Origin: Candidatus Zhuqueibacterota bacterium
GTDB taxonomy: Bacteria > Zhuqueibacterota > Zhuqueibacteria > Thermofontimicrobiales > Thiofontviventaceae
NCBI GenBank assembly: GCA_016926625.1
Contig: JAFGOE010000100.1
Coordinates: 1-64,000 of the forward strand
Reading direction: 5' to 3'
Length of the DNA stretch: 64,000 nt
A program made the position numbers and the translations under genes. Below the pieces are notes generated by a model. The model saw only the letters and a list, made by a program, of their open reading frames with translations, had not been told where the DNA came from and did not search any database. Shown piece by piece: positions 55,201-62,800 of this stretch (the first letter of the stretch is position 1; every line of letters starts with the position of its first letter).

Positions 55201-55249
55201 CAGAGCTGGTTCGTTTAGAAACTGTATTAAAATGATGTACATGAAATAA
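46217..55249 (+). CDS. giant multidomain surface protein with malectin, BACON-like and propeller modules and a type IX sorting domain
   Basis: 3,010 residues. In order: signal peptide; an N-terminal domain ('NPFMPMNIYV', about 30-155); four divergent InlB B-type repeats (about 165-475); a BNR-like propeller (475-843); a PKD domain (848-930); a second propeller (933-1,297); then eight BACON-like Ig domains interleaved with five malectin domains (each opening with an 'xNCGG' motif; starts near 50430, 51512, 52596, 53665 and 54450); and the sorting domain from about 2,920 ('YPNPFNSSTKV'). Malectin domains bind carbohydrate in known cases. The likely role is a surface adhesin or glycan binder exported by type IX secretion. 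ATG 46220 is better spaced from GAGG than 46217. No transposon or frame break is seen. It is flanked by its own AT-rich leader and a downstream hairpin. Confidence 0.87.
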   Translation: MMNRKSTLILLGAIVILLSSFSAIGAQTYFNTCLGPGQNPFMPMNIYVVEIMVDGLSLQVGDEVGVFTHDNRNTCIGFAVVDDLISVLNPLEIKPTTDDGDACGFNVGDSIVFKILQANFSRLIEVKPGEIVFTDETGSTPMAGVYRSWESIAARITVGSALPPVNYTLTMAINTPAGGQVTPTVGPHLYTAGQMVALSAVPNPGYNFLNWTGSVSDPSNPNTTVLMDANKTVTANFVLDTPAVNFILTVAINTVAGGQVTPSPGPHVYTEGQVVNLSAVANAGYRFLNWTGIVADPLNANTTVLMDANKTVTANFVVDAAPITYTLTMAVDPLAGGQVNPIAGQHVYAAGQIVAVSANPQAGYTFQGWTGDVADPSNPNTTVVMNANKAIVANFLMDVPVNYTLTIATDPAAGGVTNPIKGQHVYTAGQVVAVGAAAQAGYSFLNWSGDVSDPFNPNTTVVMDANKSITANFVLDVPINTEWSNEINVSAGTAPDLDIDQFGNLHIVGLNNGVVYTRMDANGVMLEQQTVPGTVGIPNEWAFGVTVAADLDGNPHVCYRTDAGNLSYNIYYIRRQGGTWGTPLQIAANVLRGHMVRMDIDAANRVHIIHGMLTGDVVGKVKYYRLENGSVVDPQDNLTSYRVDDRVEIDASHPDDVHLILGCPNPGGGPVSYWRSENSGAQINYVGDIHYSGANARNGSPDLFVDASGNVHICYGAGTDTDRNGMPSVRYSRWENGTKVRDVAVTRQGDCTVWKQDLGIASIAASANGQAVIAAYTDTDGGDLYTTLSQNSGVAWDTREFIAANCGGAEARNKHLLRAKGNRFYLVYPIISGIKLRILNMGSANDQLPVANAGGPYQGDVGIAVTLDGSGSYDDHGIVNYSWDFGDGSTGSGETVNHVYQTEDFFIARLTVTDSSGQTSSDDATVIIGDAFSDEWSDPIPVSSGGNTPDFDIHKQSGDLHVVVMKDGVTYIRMDRYGNKLSEEVVPGTQNDVGMMSFGASVAVDSKGYPHVGYRYARGNNYYDLYYIYKTSAGWSNPQKLGNNVLRGYVVRLATDEQDRIYFCHSSVDNTTTNTGPVHMYIIKDGSILLHQNNITQTRGDERYELDVSDEGIVDLIAADLSYPSQGGPIYYWRSSSVAGQLNYRGDFHHPETLGGENGSPDVFVDDAGNAHACYGSHYDRTINRLPSFHYLRLENGTKVRDVRVTDEGELLTWKFGLGIGSIAASSDGNTVVAAYLKTLDSELRTRISQDGGATWSGITKVSDGWDTAEMRNKHIVRANGNAFYLIYPENGIKLRIMGNPPMPGPSLAVNPSTVEFGSALTEATVTVRNSGSNVLNWNLVEPLEPWITGIFPTSGVLAAGQSETFTIYVDRSFLSDGRYESTIVINSNGGNVNLPVYLQVGGPTAWFINCGGPAYTDAQGDLWQADQPYSAGGYGYIGGSTYSTTDPISNTDSDPLYKTERYEMSQYQFDVPNGDYEITLHFAEIYYNYLGKRVFSVTIEGLLLLDQLDLYRVAGHDAAVSYTFSTRDLGFSVTDNNLNIGFTNITDVAKISAIKVEKLPPRGPILSITPQVLNLGRTVDVDTFRVTNSGEDTLRWSVDGGYASWITSIQPQSGSLLVGDQTDVYVTIDRSGLPEGTYNETLSISSNGGTKLVSVVVEVYVPSPVLHVTPATLDFGNFLEQMNGFVKNIGDMNLSYTINQTGLPGWIVLITPTQGVVAPGDSASVLFQVNRAGFADGSYEVNVPISSDGGMGSVQIIMYKGSVTAWRVNCGGSEHLDEFGNQWSADQAYEPGGFGYVGGNAYQTLNPIVGTVDDPIYQTERYGMPAYRFDVPNGDYEVILHFAEIYYSAADKRLINVALEGDPVLTQFDIYEEASGKNQALKRTFSTRNLGMTVTDNRIDLDFSATVDLAKISGIEVVPLQPLGPELSIAPDTLDFGRTKVNETLIVSNTGENPLNWQLTSGLPAWLTSVNPSNGNLNVNGSQAVAVQVSRDGLPEGNYFHVLQFTSNGGNVSIPVMMEVRLPGPELQVDPLLLSYKSYVNSQILEISNIGDMPLTWSIPNTQRPAWVSQVQPNTGQLAPLGTVQVLISVNRTGLVNGVYAGVIRVESDGGNQDVLLELNVGNVDGWRINCGGQDFIDNEGKTWSADRAYSAGSFGYLGGQTYATTNPISGTVNDPLYQTERYGMEAYQFDVPNGDYSVTLHFAEIYYNSVNRRKLNVMLEGRLIVDQLDIFLAAGHDAAYSLTFNTANLGLPIQDNRIDLAFSSSMDMAKISAIEIEPVLPPGPNVVIEPDTLYFPRSAGQQTLVITNSGSEVLVWQVGTLTTPWISSVVPNNGTLNSQQSVVVFVNVNRNDLAQGDYAGMLPIVTNGGNQNIPVIMEVRLPGPELSISPVALDFGYFRTSMNFTISNVGDDTLHWEIPDSARAAWIESVMPATGSLIPGGTQIVNIGITRASQANGIYTSNLFIRSDGGNKFLNLRYNAGNFKINCGGGQVIDVFGKTWLADQDYINGGYGYIGGRTFSTTDPIANTTLDPIYQSEHYGMSEYRIDCPNQDYMITLHFAEIFHTANDRRIMTVTIEGRQVLSNLDIFDEVAHDAALVYTFSTKALGIQISDNVLNIGFSSTADAAKISGIEVSTDAPIGPQLNVTPSELNFGNHLDVMQLTVKNSGDSLLYWNIDTQSLAAWITNFSKTEGLLTANQQDIVTVTVNRTGLADGEYFDVLHLLSTGGNRDVIISLNVGGAISWRVNCGGSLFIDGQSNQWNADQPYAGNDFGYVGGNIYTTTDPIKNTEADVLYQSERYGMTAYRFNVPNGHYLIKLYFAEIYWHVAGKRLFNVKLENTAILRNFDIYQQVGEDFALVVTIDSRNYGIQILDGVLDLTFEKILDEAKLSAIEITSVAPVANDQGNAADAATELIVPTEYKLYQNYPNPFNSSTKVLYDLPEDAKVRVELFNLLGQHVITLLDENVPVGSHMIDWHGIDKFGNSVPSGVYICHIRAGSFRNCIKMMYMK
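46880..47151 (+). repeat. near-identical DNA repeat inside the InlB-like region
   Basis: A 35-base stretch at 46880-46914 recurs unchanged at 47117-47151, within the first two B-type repeats; the third and fourth repeats keep most of it. This level of DNA identity suggests recent duplication or gene conversion within the gene. Confidence 0.6.
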
Positions 55250-55340
55250 AGATGCATTGTTCGAGATCGTACGAAGCTTATATCGAATCATAGTTGAACT
55301 GATCTGTGACGATCTTGAGATTTGCTGATATTGAATAGCG

Positions 55341-55388
55341 GATGAGCTTCTCCAAACGTTTTATGCGTGGGGTAAGCTCATCACTATT
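55341..55388 (+). terminator. long hairpin after the giant gene
   Basis: GATGAGCTT (55341-55349) pairs with AAGCTCATC (55374-55382), and the inner CTCC (55350-55353) with GGGG (55369-55372). The following sequence is ACTATTTT, so the T-run is weak. It lies about 90 bases after the stop codon and is probably the giant gene's 3' end structure. Confidence 0.5.
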
Positions 55389-55513
55389 TTATGGTGTACC
55401 TTACATTTCGAATATAAAATTATCAACGATTGAGGTTGTTAGTCCTTGCGCCACATGGAATCAGGTGCAGCAGAGCGAAGAGTAATCGAGGCGAATAGGA
55501 TGCTTTCTAAGGC

Positions 55514-55545
55514 GCCATCCAATTTAGTGGGTGGCACTTTTTTTT
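55514..55545 (+). terminator. intrinsic terminator of unknown client
   Basis: GCCATCC (55514-55520) pairs with GGGTGGC (55529-55535) with one G-T pair, followed by an eight-T run (55538-55545). It lies 265 bases beyond the giant gene's stop, after another hairpin, and upstream of the cupin promoter, so it may end a small RNA or a second transcript. Confidence 0.65.
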
Positions 55546-55571
55546 GAATAGTCATGAAAAAAAATATCGAC

Positions 55572-55600
55572 TTGCAAACGAGTTCAGAATTTCCTATATT
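55572..55600 (+). promoter_or_regulatory. candidate promoter for the cupin-ABC-F genes
   Basis: TTGCAA (55572-55577), a 17-base spacer and TATATT (55595-55600), about 78 bases before the cupin ATG, just after the terminator at 55514. Confidence 0.5.
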
Positions 55601-55678
55601 TCAGTTTAATTATTTTTAAAGTTTTCATGAGTGTCCCATTAGATCTCGTTATAAGAATTCAATACAGGTAATCGTGAG

Positions 55679-56008
55679 ATGTCAAACACGAAAAGCAATA
55701 TTTTTCACGAGCTTCCCGAAAGTGCGAAAGAGGAAATTATCGAGCGTCTCCTGGCGACTGAACGTGTCGTTATTGAGAGAATCGTATCACAAGGGCAAAG
55801 TTCTCCGCAAGGTTTTTGGTATGATCAGGATAATGATGAGTGGGTCATTGTTTTACAAGGAAGGGCCAGCTTAAGATTTGAGACTGAAGCTCAATTAGTG
55901 AAGTTAGTCGCTGGCGACTATCTGTTGATCCCTGCGCATGTACGGCATCGAGTGGAGTGGACTGACCCTGACGTTCAAACAATTTGGGTGGCCGTACATT
56001 ATAAATAG
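55679..56008 (+). CDS. small cupin domain protein
   Basis: A 109-residue single cupin: 'GFWYDQDNDEWVIVLQGRASL' carries the Glu of motif 1 and 'GDYLLIPAHVRHRVEW' motif 2 with His residues. The first motif's canonical His pair (HxH) is not obvious: the 'WYDQDNDEW' stretch has Asp and Asn in those positions, so metal binding may differ. Small cupins of this kind may bind sugars or act as isomerases, or have no enzyme role. It precedes the ABC-F gene by 42 bases. Confidence 0.75.
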   Translation: MSNTKSNIFHELPESAKEEIIERLLATERVVIERIVSQGQSSPQGFWYDQDNDEWVIVLQGRASLRFETEAQLVKLVAGDYLLIPAHVRHRVEWTDPDVQTIWVAVHYK

Positions 56009-56050
56009 TATGATGTTGATAACATTGATAGATTAACTGAGTATACGACG

Positions 56051-58006
56051 ATGATACAACTACGGAAGATAAATTACGCGATCGGAGATCTAAACTTACT
56101 CGAGGAGATCGATTGGTCCATAAATGACGGCGCCAAGATAGCCCTTATCGGTCCCAACGGTGCAGGAAAGACGACGCTGCTTAGAATCATAACCAGTGAA
56201 TTGCAGCCGGTGAGCGGTGACATCATAAAACCCAAAGATTTTACAATCGGTTATTTACCGCAAGAAGAGGTATCGATCGAATCCGGGAGGATACTCGATA
56301 GAGTGATTGAAGGTCAGCACCGATTGGTTGCAATTGAGCGTCAGATTAAAAAATTACACATGCAGTTGGAAGTCGGGGAAAAATCACACGACGAAGCTGT
56401 CATCAGTCAATTAGCTCATCTCGAGGAGAGGTACAGATTAGGAGGAGGATATCAATTAGAGAGCAAAGCCCGTAGTATTTTATCTGGTTTGGGATTCGAT
56501 CAGAGTGATTACGGGCGTAATGTGTCGGAACTAAGCGGTGGCTGGAGGATGAGGGTTTACCTCGCCCGGTTGCTGCTGCAGAGCCCGGATCTTTTGTTGC
56601 TCGATGAGCCCACAAACCATCTTGACATCCCATCGTTGGAGTGGTTAGAGAAATTTATTGCAAATTTCCCCGGTTCAGTCGTTATCGTATCTCATGATCG
56701 ATTTTTCGTTGATCGTCTTTCTGAGGAGATATGTGAACTCGAAGATGGTAAACTGACTCGATACGTAGGGAATTATCATGATTACGAGCGCCAAAAGGAG
56801 CAGGCCAGGGAATTATTAACGAAACGCTGGGAAGCACTGCAGGGGGAGAAAGAGCGTCAACAGCGATTTATCGATCGTTTTCGTTACAAGGCATCGAAAG
56901 CTTCACAAGTACAGAGCCGAATTAAAATGTTAGAAAAGCTGGAGACGATCGATATCTCGCAACGAAATTATGATCTGGATTTCAGTATCAAGGTGGAAAT
57001 GCCAAGCTACAAGCATGTGTTGACGATAGAAAATATGTATTTTAAATATGAATCTAATTGGGTGTTAGAGGGCGTCAACCTGGATGTTTACAGAGGAGAG
57101 AAAGTCGCTTTGGTTGGTGTGAACGGGGCGGGCAAGACGACCTTGACGAAACTGATATCCGGGCAATTGATTCCTCAACAAGGAACGGTAAGGTTAGGGG
57201 AGAAGGTGAAGTACGGATACTACGCTCAGCATCAGATCGATTCCCTTAATCTCCGGAACAGCATTTATGAAGAGGTCGCAACGGTTACTGCTGACAGCAA
57301 TATCCCTAAAATAAGGCCGGCGTTAGGAATATTTCAATTTACCGGTGATGAGGTATATAAGAGAATCGAGGTATTATCCGGCGGTGAAAAGGCACGTGTA
57401 TCGTTGGCGAAGATATTGCTCTCGCCGGTTAATTTTCTGATCATGGATGAACCGACGAACCATCTGGATATCTATTCAAAGGAAGCGCTTGAGAACGCTC
57501 TTGCAGCGTATGATGGGACATTGATCATCATCTCTCATGATCGATATTTCCTTGATAAAATTGTCGATCGGGTGGTCGAGATCGTTGATGGCCGCATATA
57601 TGAATATTGGGGCAATTATTCGGATTATTTAAGCAGGCGTGAGGAGAGGGAGTCAGCATCTGATACCATCGATTCTTCTTCAGAGGAGACCTCGATGAAG
57701 AAGAAAACGAAGGATCAAAAGCGGCAGGAGGCGGAAGCCAGGCAGAGAGTCAGCAAGCAGAGAAAGCAAATACAGGAGGAGATTGCGCGACTCGAACAGG
57801 AAATTGATCAACTGGAAACGAGGCAGCATTCGATCGAACACGATATGACGTTGCCTGAGACCTATCAGAATGGAGAATTGATTGCAGGGCTGCGGAAGGA
57901 ATACGCATCCCTGGCGGAGAGAATAGAAAGATGTTATGCTGATTGGGGCGATTATCAACAAAGTTTGGAGAAATTATTATCAGAACTCTCGCAGGACAAA
58001 CCTTGA
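56051..58006 (+). CDS. ABC-F family ATPase (Uup/YdiF-like)
   Basis: Two ABC cassettes without membrane segments. Walker A: 'GPNGAGKTT' and 'GVNGAGKTT'; signatures 'LSGGW' and 'LSGGEK'; Walker B followed by 'DEPTNHLD' in both. A long linker (about 240-310) and a C-terminal coiled coil (from about 560) are typical of Uup. ABC-F proteins bind the ribosomal E site; a housekeeping or stress role is likely, and antibiotic protection cannot be claimed. 651 residues, normal length. Confidence 0.9.
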   Translation: MIQLRKINYAIGDLNLLEEIDWSINDGAKIALIGPNGAGKTTLLRIITSELQPVSGDIIKPKDFTIGYLPQEEVSIESGRILDRVIEGQHRLVAIERQIKKLHMQLEVGEKSHDEAVISQLAHLEERYRLGGGYQLESKARSILSGLGFDQSDYGRNVSELSGGWRMRVYLARLLLQSPDLLLLDEPTNHLDIPSLEWLEKFIANFPGSVVIVSHDRFFVDRLSEEICELEDGKLTRYVGNYHDYERQKEQARELLTKRWEALQGEKERQQRFIDRFRYKASKASQVQSRIKMLEKLETIDISQRNYDLDFSIKVEMPSYKHVLTIENMYFKYESNWVLEGVNLDVYRGEKVALVGVNGAGKTTLTKLISGQLIPQQGTVRLGEKVKYGYYAQHQIDSLNLRNSIYEEVATVTADSNIPKIRPALGIFQFTGDEVYKRIEVLSGGEKARVSLAKILLSPVNFLIMDEPTNHLDIYSKEALENALAAYDGTLIIISHDRYFLDKIVDRVVEIVDGRIYEYWGNYSDYLSRREERESASDTIDSSSEETSMKKKTKDQKRQEAEARQRVSKQRKQIQEEIARLEQEIDQLETRQHSIEHDMTLPETYQNGELIAGLRKEYASLAERIERCYADWGDYQQSLEKLLSELSQDKP

Positions 58007-58148
58007 AATGGTGTTGAACTGAAAATTTACGAGTCGCACTCACTAATCTGCTGTCGAAAATTCATAGATAATCAGTGATTTTCAGGATCAATATTCATCA
58101 TATTAAGTTTAATAGGACGATCAGGTTAAATCAAAGAATAATAAATAT

Positions 58149-58466
58149 ATGTTTGAAGCTTTCGAATACGAAGAAAAACGCAGGCACATCGCTCGGGAAA
58201 AAATTCGAGCGAAGGCTCTTAAGAAAACGCAGTGGTGGCAGACTAAAATTGCCGCAGGTATCTGCCATTATTGCGGTAAAAAATTTCCGACGAGTGAATT
58301 AACAATGGATCATATCGTGCCCTTATCCAAAGGTGGTAAAAGCGTAAGAGGCAATGTGGTTCCATGTTGTAAAACATGTAATAGTAATAAGCAGTCTGAT
58401 ACACCGGTGGATATAATTCTTAAAAAATTAGAAGATGATCAACCGAAGGACGACTCGCTTAGCTAA
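58149..58466 (+). CDS. HNH endonuclease domain protein
   Basis: A 105-residue HNH protein with 'CHYCG', 'MDHIVPLSKGG' and 'NVVPCCKTCNSNK' arranged as CxxC-H-N-CxxC, the metal and catalytic pattern of the family. Small stand-alone HNH proteins may be nickases or homing-type nucleases, or part of restriction or repair systems; no such partner is nearby. The gap of 142 bases upstream lacks a clear promoter. Confidence 0.82.
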   Translation: MFEAFEYEEKRRHIAREKIRAKALKKTQWWQTKIAAGICHYCGKKFPTSELTMDHIVPLSKGGKSVRGNVVPCCKTCNSNKQSDTPVDIILKKLEDDQPKDDSLS

Positions 58467-58579
58467 TGACTGATCACATGAAGCGCATACTTCAGCTGTG
58501 TGAACAGGTGAAGAGATGTGAATGAAATGAGATTGAGACCCATAATTTAATTTGACCATGGACTGGAGTTGTAATTTAA

Positions 58580-59635
58580 ATGAAGATTGGATTGATAGGA
58601 TTATCGAATTCAGGGAAGACGACGATAATGAACGCACTGGCGAAGACTGATGCAGAGGTCACGCCGTATGCTAATACCAATACAGAACCGAATGTAGCCA
58701 TAGTAAATGTCGGAGATGAGCGGATCGAACGATTGTCGCAGATGTATCAACCTAAAAAGACGACTTATGCGACCATCGAGATTTTGGATTTCATTGGTTT
58801 CAGCAGTGAGAACGCTGATTCAAAATTTATTCAAACGATAAAGCGATCTGATGCACTGGCACATGTTGTGCGTAATTTTAATGATGGTTTGCTGGGAGAG
58901 CCAAATCCGTTGCGTGATGTACGAGTCATCGATTCAGAGTTAATTCTCTCCGATATGATAATCGTTGAAAACAGGTTAGATCGAATTGCAACCAATAAGA
59001 AGCGGGGTATTAAGTCGAATGATTCCGGTTTGGAGGAGTCCATACTGCAGCGTATTCATGCTCATCTGAATGAGAATAAGCCTATTTCCGACCTGCCGAT
59101 CAATGCAGATGAAAAACGTATCATCAATGGCTTCCAGTTTTTAACGCAGAAACCGCTATTTATCATCTTGAATTCCGAGGAAGATTGTTTTGGGAAGAAC
59201 GGTGAATTAATCGCTGAAATTGAGACGGTCCATGCTGTGATTGAATTTGCTGGAAAATTTGAAATGGAATTGTCTCGTTTAGGTGATCCTGAAGAAATCA
59301 ATCTGTTTATGGAGGATATCGGCATCGAAGTATCGGCCAGAAACAGGTTGACTCAATTTGCTTACGACATTTTAGGATATACGAGTTTCTTTACTGTTGG
59401 GAAAGATGAGGTGCGAGCCTGGACGATACATAAAGGGGAAACCGCAGTGGATGCGGCGATGGCGATCCATTCCGATCTGGCCAGAGGATTTATTCGAGCT
59501 GAATGTTTCAGTTACGACGATTTAATGACCGTAGGTTCTGAAGCAGAGGTCAAGAAAAACGGAAAATATCGCTTAGAAGGAAAAGATTACATTGTGAACG
59601 ATGGTGATATTTTAAGCATTCGATTCAATGTTTGA
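58580..59635 (+). CDS. divergent YchF-family (Obg-related) nucleotidase with TGS-like end
   Basis: 351 residues. The C-terminal third is typical of YchF ('EVRAWTIHKGETA', 'GFIRAECFSYDDL', 'EGKDYIVNDGDILSIRFNV'). The P-loop is 'GLSNSGKTT' against 'GLPNVGKST' in E. coli YchF, and the G3/switch region, normally 'DIAGLVKGASKGEGLGN', is here 'DFIGFSSENADSKF', lacking the glycine-rich part. 'ILNSEED' keeps the Asn-x-x-Glu motif linked to ATP use. The changes suggest a paralogue with altered or lost hydrolysis. GGAG lies 11 bases before the ATG. No close partner; the GatB gene faces it from downstream. Confidence 0.8.
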   Translation: MKIGLIGLSNSGKTTIMNALAKTDAEVTPYANTNTEPNVAIVNVGDERIERLSQMYQPKKTTYATIEILDFIGFSSENADSKFIQTIKRSDALAHVVRNFNDGLLGEPNPLRDVRVIDSELILSDMIIVENRLDRIATNKKRGIKSNDSGLEESILQRIHAHLNENKPISDLPINADEKRIINGFQFLTQKPLFIILNSEEDCFGKNGELIAEIETVHAVIEFAGKFEMELSRLGDPEEINLFMEDIGIEVSARNRLTQFAYDILGYTSFFTVGKDEVRAWTIHKGETAVDAAMAIHSDLARGFIRAECFSYDDLMTVGSEAEVKKNGKYRLEGKDYIVNDGDILSIRFNV

Positions 59636-59830
59636 TCTGTAAAGATGACGATGCATAGTGGTTTCAGCCATTATCATTCTAATTGACGAAGGACAAAATC
59701 GACCATTACATTGAATAGTTCTTCATTAGTTCTTCATGCGATACAGAGGGGGGTATATCAAAAATCACACGATATGATATCTAGCACAATCAGTAGAAGT
59801 ACATATACTCATCTTATACAATATGTGGTA

Positions 59831-59856
59831 TTTGACGAATAAATTCGTCACTACAG
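59831..59856. repeat. REP-like palindrome
   Basis: TGACGAAT (59833-59840) and ATTCGTCA (59843-59850) form a perfect palindrome with a 2-base centre, followed by CTACAGG. It resembles, from memory, the palindromes of the 'ggcgaat...attcgcc-cctaca' type dispersed in several environmental genomes. Only one copy is in the window, in the gap between two convergent genes. Confidence 0.4.
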
Positions 59857-59857
59857 G

Positions 59858-61336
59858 TTAACTTTTGATACAGCCCCAATTTGATTCACGCTGTTTTTCC
59901 AGTTTATCTTTAAGTATTTCATTAACGACTTGTGGATTGGCTCTTCCTTTTGACTCCCGCATGATTTGTCCCACCAGGAAACCGAATATTTTAACTTTTC
60001 CCGAAAGATAGTCGGCGACTTCTTTTTGATGTTGTCCCAGAATTTTGTCGATCAACGCGGATATTTCTGTTGTATCGGAAACTTGACTGAGGCCAAGTTG
60101 CGTGACCAATTCCGATGGTGCGCGCTTATCGGACATCATCTTCGTGAACAGTGTCTTTGCAATGGTTAGATTGATGACCTTTTTTTCAATAAGATGCAAC
60201 AATTCGGACAGACGGCCAGGTTCGATCGCAAATTCATTGATCGTAATTTTCCCTTCGTTTAAGCTCCGCAAGACATCTCCCATAATCCAATTGCTCACCG
60301 ATTTATAATCCTTGATTTCTTTTGCAACGGCCTCAAAATAATCGGCGATCTCCTTCGATTCGGTGAGGACTTCGGCATCGTATTGAGGCAGCTTGTAATC
60401 CTCCATAAATCGTTTCAATTTATCCTCGGGTAGTTCTGGGAGTTTTTTTTGGATCGTATCAATCGTGGAGTGACGGATGATGACGGGTACCAGATCTGGG
60501 TCAGGAAAATACCGATAATCGTGAGCCATTTCCTTGGAGCGCATCGGAACGACGCAGTTGAGTTTATCGTCCCACATTAGTGTGACCTGTTTGATTCGAT
60601 TCCCGTTTTGAATTTCTTGTACCTGTCGATTGAATTCGAATTCTAGCGCTTTTTCGACGCCTTTAAACGAGTTCATATTTTTAAGTTCAGTTTTGATGCC
60701 CAAAGTTTTGGAATGCAAAGGGCGTATTGAGATGTTCGCATCACAGCGCAGGCTTCCCTGCTCCATGTTTCCGTCACAAATATCGAGGTATTGCACCAAT
60801 TGTTTCAATTTGGTGAGGAAGAGGTACGCTTCTTGTGGGGAGCGAATATCGGGTTCTGTTACGAGTTCAAGGAGAGGCACGCCACATCGATTAAGATCGA
60901 TCAGGGTTTGATCTGCATCGACATACTCTTCTGCGTGAATCGATTTTCCTGCATCCTCTTCGATATGAATTCTGGTAATCCTGATGCGGTGAGTGGATTC
61001 AGTATCGTTGACTTCGATAAATCCGTTGCTGCACAATGGATCTTCGAATTGAGAAATTTGATAGCCTTTGGGGAGGTCGGGGTAAAAATAATTTTTCCTG
61101 GCGAAAATAGATCGTTCGGCGATTGAGCAATGGGTAGCCAGGGCGAGTCGAATACCGAATTCAATGGCTCTTTCATTCAGAACAGGCAATACACCTGGCA
61201 TGCCGAGACAGACAGGGCAAACCTGAGTGTTCTGGGGTGCTCCGAAACAAGTACTGCAATGACAGAATAATTTGGAATTCGTCAAAAGCTGAATATGTAT
61301 TTCCAGTCCGATAACCGGTTCGTACATCGTATTCAT
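59858..61336 (-). CDS. gatB: Asp-tRNA(Asn)/Glu-tRNA(Gln) amidotransferase subunit B
   Basis: 492-residue GatB with 'IGLEIHIQL' at the start, '[17 protein letters not shown]' (zinc-binding cysteines), '[16 protein letters not shown]' and the YqeY-like tail ('[19 protein letters not shown]'). It positions the misacylated tRNA for the amidotransferase and acts with GatA and GatC. It starts at ATG 61336 with the ATGA overlap to gatA, so they are translationally coupled. Presence of GatAB implies that Gln-tRNA or Asn-tRNA is made indirectly. GatC is not in the window. Confidence 0.93.
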   Translation of the reverse strand: MNTMYEPVIGLEIHIQLLTNSKLFCHCSTCFGAPQNTQVCPVCLGMPGVLPVLNERAIEFGIRLALATHCSIAERSIFARKNYFYPDLPKGYQISQFEDPLCSNGFIEVNDTESTHRIRITRIHIEEDAGKSIHAEEYVDADQTLIDLNRCGVPLLELVTEPDIRSPQEAYLFLTKLKQLVQYLDICDGNMEQGSLRCDANISIRPLHSKTLGIKTELKNMNSFKGVEKALEFEFNRQVQEIQNGNRIKQVTLMWDDKLNCVVPMRSKEMAHDYRYFPDPDLVPVIIRHSTIDTIQKKLPELPEDKLKRFMEDYKLPQYDAEVLTESKEIADYFEAVAKEIKDYKSVSNWIMGDVLRSLNEGKITINEFAIEPGRLSELLHLIEKKVINLTIAKTLFTKMMSDKRAPSELVTQLGLSQVSDTTEISALIDKILGQHQKEVADYLSGKVKIFGFLVGQIMRESKGRANPQVVNEILKDKLEKQRESNWGCIKS

Positions 61337-62781
61337 CGTGCGATATCTCTTGTGGAATAATTACGTTCAATAAAGAATGCCAGTTTTAGCAGGGTTGATT
61401 CATCGAAGGATCTTCCCATAATCTGCAGTCCGATCGGTAAATCGTTCATGTCTTTCCCAACGGGTATTGAAATCGCCGGGATACCAGCGAGGTTGGCCGG
61501 AACAGTATAGATATCTGATAGATACATATCGAGCGGATCGGACATTTTATCACCAATTTTAAACGCGGTGGTCGGAGAAGTCGGGGTTAAGATGCAATCG
61601 CACCGATCAAAGGCGTTTTGGAAGTCGGATTTGATCAATGCACGGACTTTCTGCGCTTTTCGATAATAGGCATCGTAATATCCACTCGATAAGACGTAAG
61701 TACCCAGCATGATCCGCCGTTTAACTTCATCACCGAAGGCCTGGCGTCTTGAATTTACATACATTTCGTCGAGCGATTGAACACTCTCGCTGCGATAACC
61801 GTATCGGGCGCCATCATAACGTTCCAGGTTGGATGAAGCCTCGGCGGTGGCGATGATATAGTAGTCTGCGATAGCGTATTCTGTATGGGGAAGTGAGATC
61901 GGGACGACTGAGAATCCGGACGCTTTGAGGAAATCGATCACGTGGTCTATCCTCGTCTTTATTTCTGTCTCTAAATGTTCAGAAAAGTATTCGATCGGGA
62001 GTCCGATAGTCAATCCTTGCATGTTATCTTGCAGCGCCTCCACATAGGAGGGTACGGGTGAGTCGCTGCATGTCGAATCGTTCGTATCCTGACCGGCGAT
62101 GACTTCTAAAATACGGGCGCAATCTTCTACATTTGTAGTTAGAGGGCCGATCTGATCAAGCGAAGAGGCAAAAGCGACCAGGCCGAAGCGGGAGACGCGG
62201 CCGTAAGTAGGTTTCAAACCGACGATTCCGCAGAATGAAGCGGGTTGTCTTATCGATCCACCCGTGTCCGAACCCAGTGCAGCCATAGAAAGATTCGCGG
62301 CGACGGAGACGGCTGAACCACCTGATGACCCACCGGGCACACGCGTTGTATCGTGAGGATTTTTCACGGTTCCGAAGTGACTGGTTTCATTGGAAGAACC
62401 CATCGCGAATTCGTCCATATTGGTCTTCGCAATGATAATAGCGTCCTCTGATTCGAGCTTGTGGATGACCGTCGCGTCGTAAGGCGAGATAAAATTACTT
62501 AAAATCCTTGAAGCGCAGGTAGTCCTGACATCTTTAACACATATATTATCTTTGATTGCAATGACCAGACCAGATAATTTTTTTAAGCCTCTTTCACGGA
62601 TTTGATGGTCGATCAGCTCTGCTCTTTTAAGGGCGCGATCATTCAGAAGGGTGATGAACGAATTCAGTGTATTTTGTTTATTAATTTCCCTCAAATAGTG
62701 ATCGACGATTTTGACACAATTGATGCGTCGTTCCGCTAATAGATTTCGGACAGAACCATAGGAATTCTCGATAAGCTTCAA
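61333..62781 (-). CDS. gatA: Asp-tRNA(Asn)/Glu-tRNA(Gln) amidotransferase subunit A
   Basis: Amidase signature protein: 'VAIKDNICV' (Lys of the triad), '[13 protein letters not shown]' and '[15 protein letters not shown]' (Ser-Ser of the triad), then '[13 protein letters not shown]'. It releases ammonia from glutamine for GatB. A longer open frame runs upstream to 62943 through the tatA gene, but TTG 62781 gives 482 residues, a normal length for GatA, and its N-terminus ('[10 protein letters not shown]') has the usual spacing to the first domain. This start does not overlap tatA, 19 bases upstream. Confidence 0.9.
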   Translation of the reverse strand: MKLIENSYGSVRNLLAERRINCVKIVDHYLREINKQNTLNSFITLLNDRALKRAELIDHQIRERGLKKLSGLVIAIKDNICVKDVRTTCASRILSNFISPYDATVIHKLESEDAIIIAKTNMDEFAMGSSNETSHFGTVKNPHDTTRVPGGSSGGSAVSVAANLSMAALGSDTGGSIRQPASFCGIVGLKPTYGRVSRFGLVAFASSLDQIGPLTTNVEDCARILEVIAGQDTNDSTCSDSPVPSYVEALQDNMQGLTIGLPIEYFSEHLETEIKTRIDHVIDFLKASGFSVVPISLPHTEYAIADYYIIATAEASSNLERYDGARYGYRSESVQSLDEMYVNSRRQAFGDEVKRRIMLGTYVLSSGYYDAYYRKAQKVRALIKSDFQNAFDRCDCILTPTSPTTAFKIGDKMSDPLDMYLSDIYTVPANLAGIPAISIPVGKDMNDLPIGLQIMGRSFDESTLLKLAFFIERNYSTRDIAR

Positions 62782-62800
62782 ATCACTGTTCCCGTGTAAT

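Larger units (their letters stand above)
55250..55678. other. intergenic region with two hairpins and a promoter
   Basis: This 429-base gap holds a long hairpin at 55341-55382, a terminator at 55514-55545 and the cupin promoter at 55572-55600. The segment between the hairpins (about 55430-55513) is GC-richer than its surroundings and may be a small RNA; its sequence matches no RNA family I recognise. Confidence 0.45.

Noticed and set aside
55430-55545. SRP 4.5S or 6S RNA
   Set aside because: The conserved SRP loop pattern (GGAA and AGCAG in the right order) is not present, and 6S structure is not apparent.
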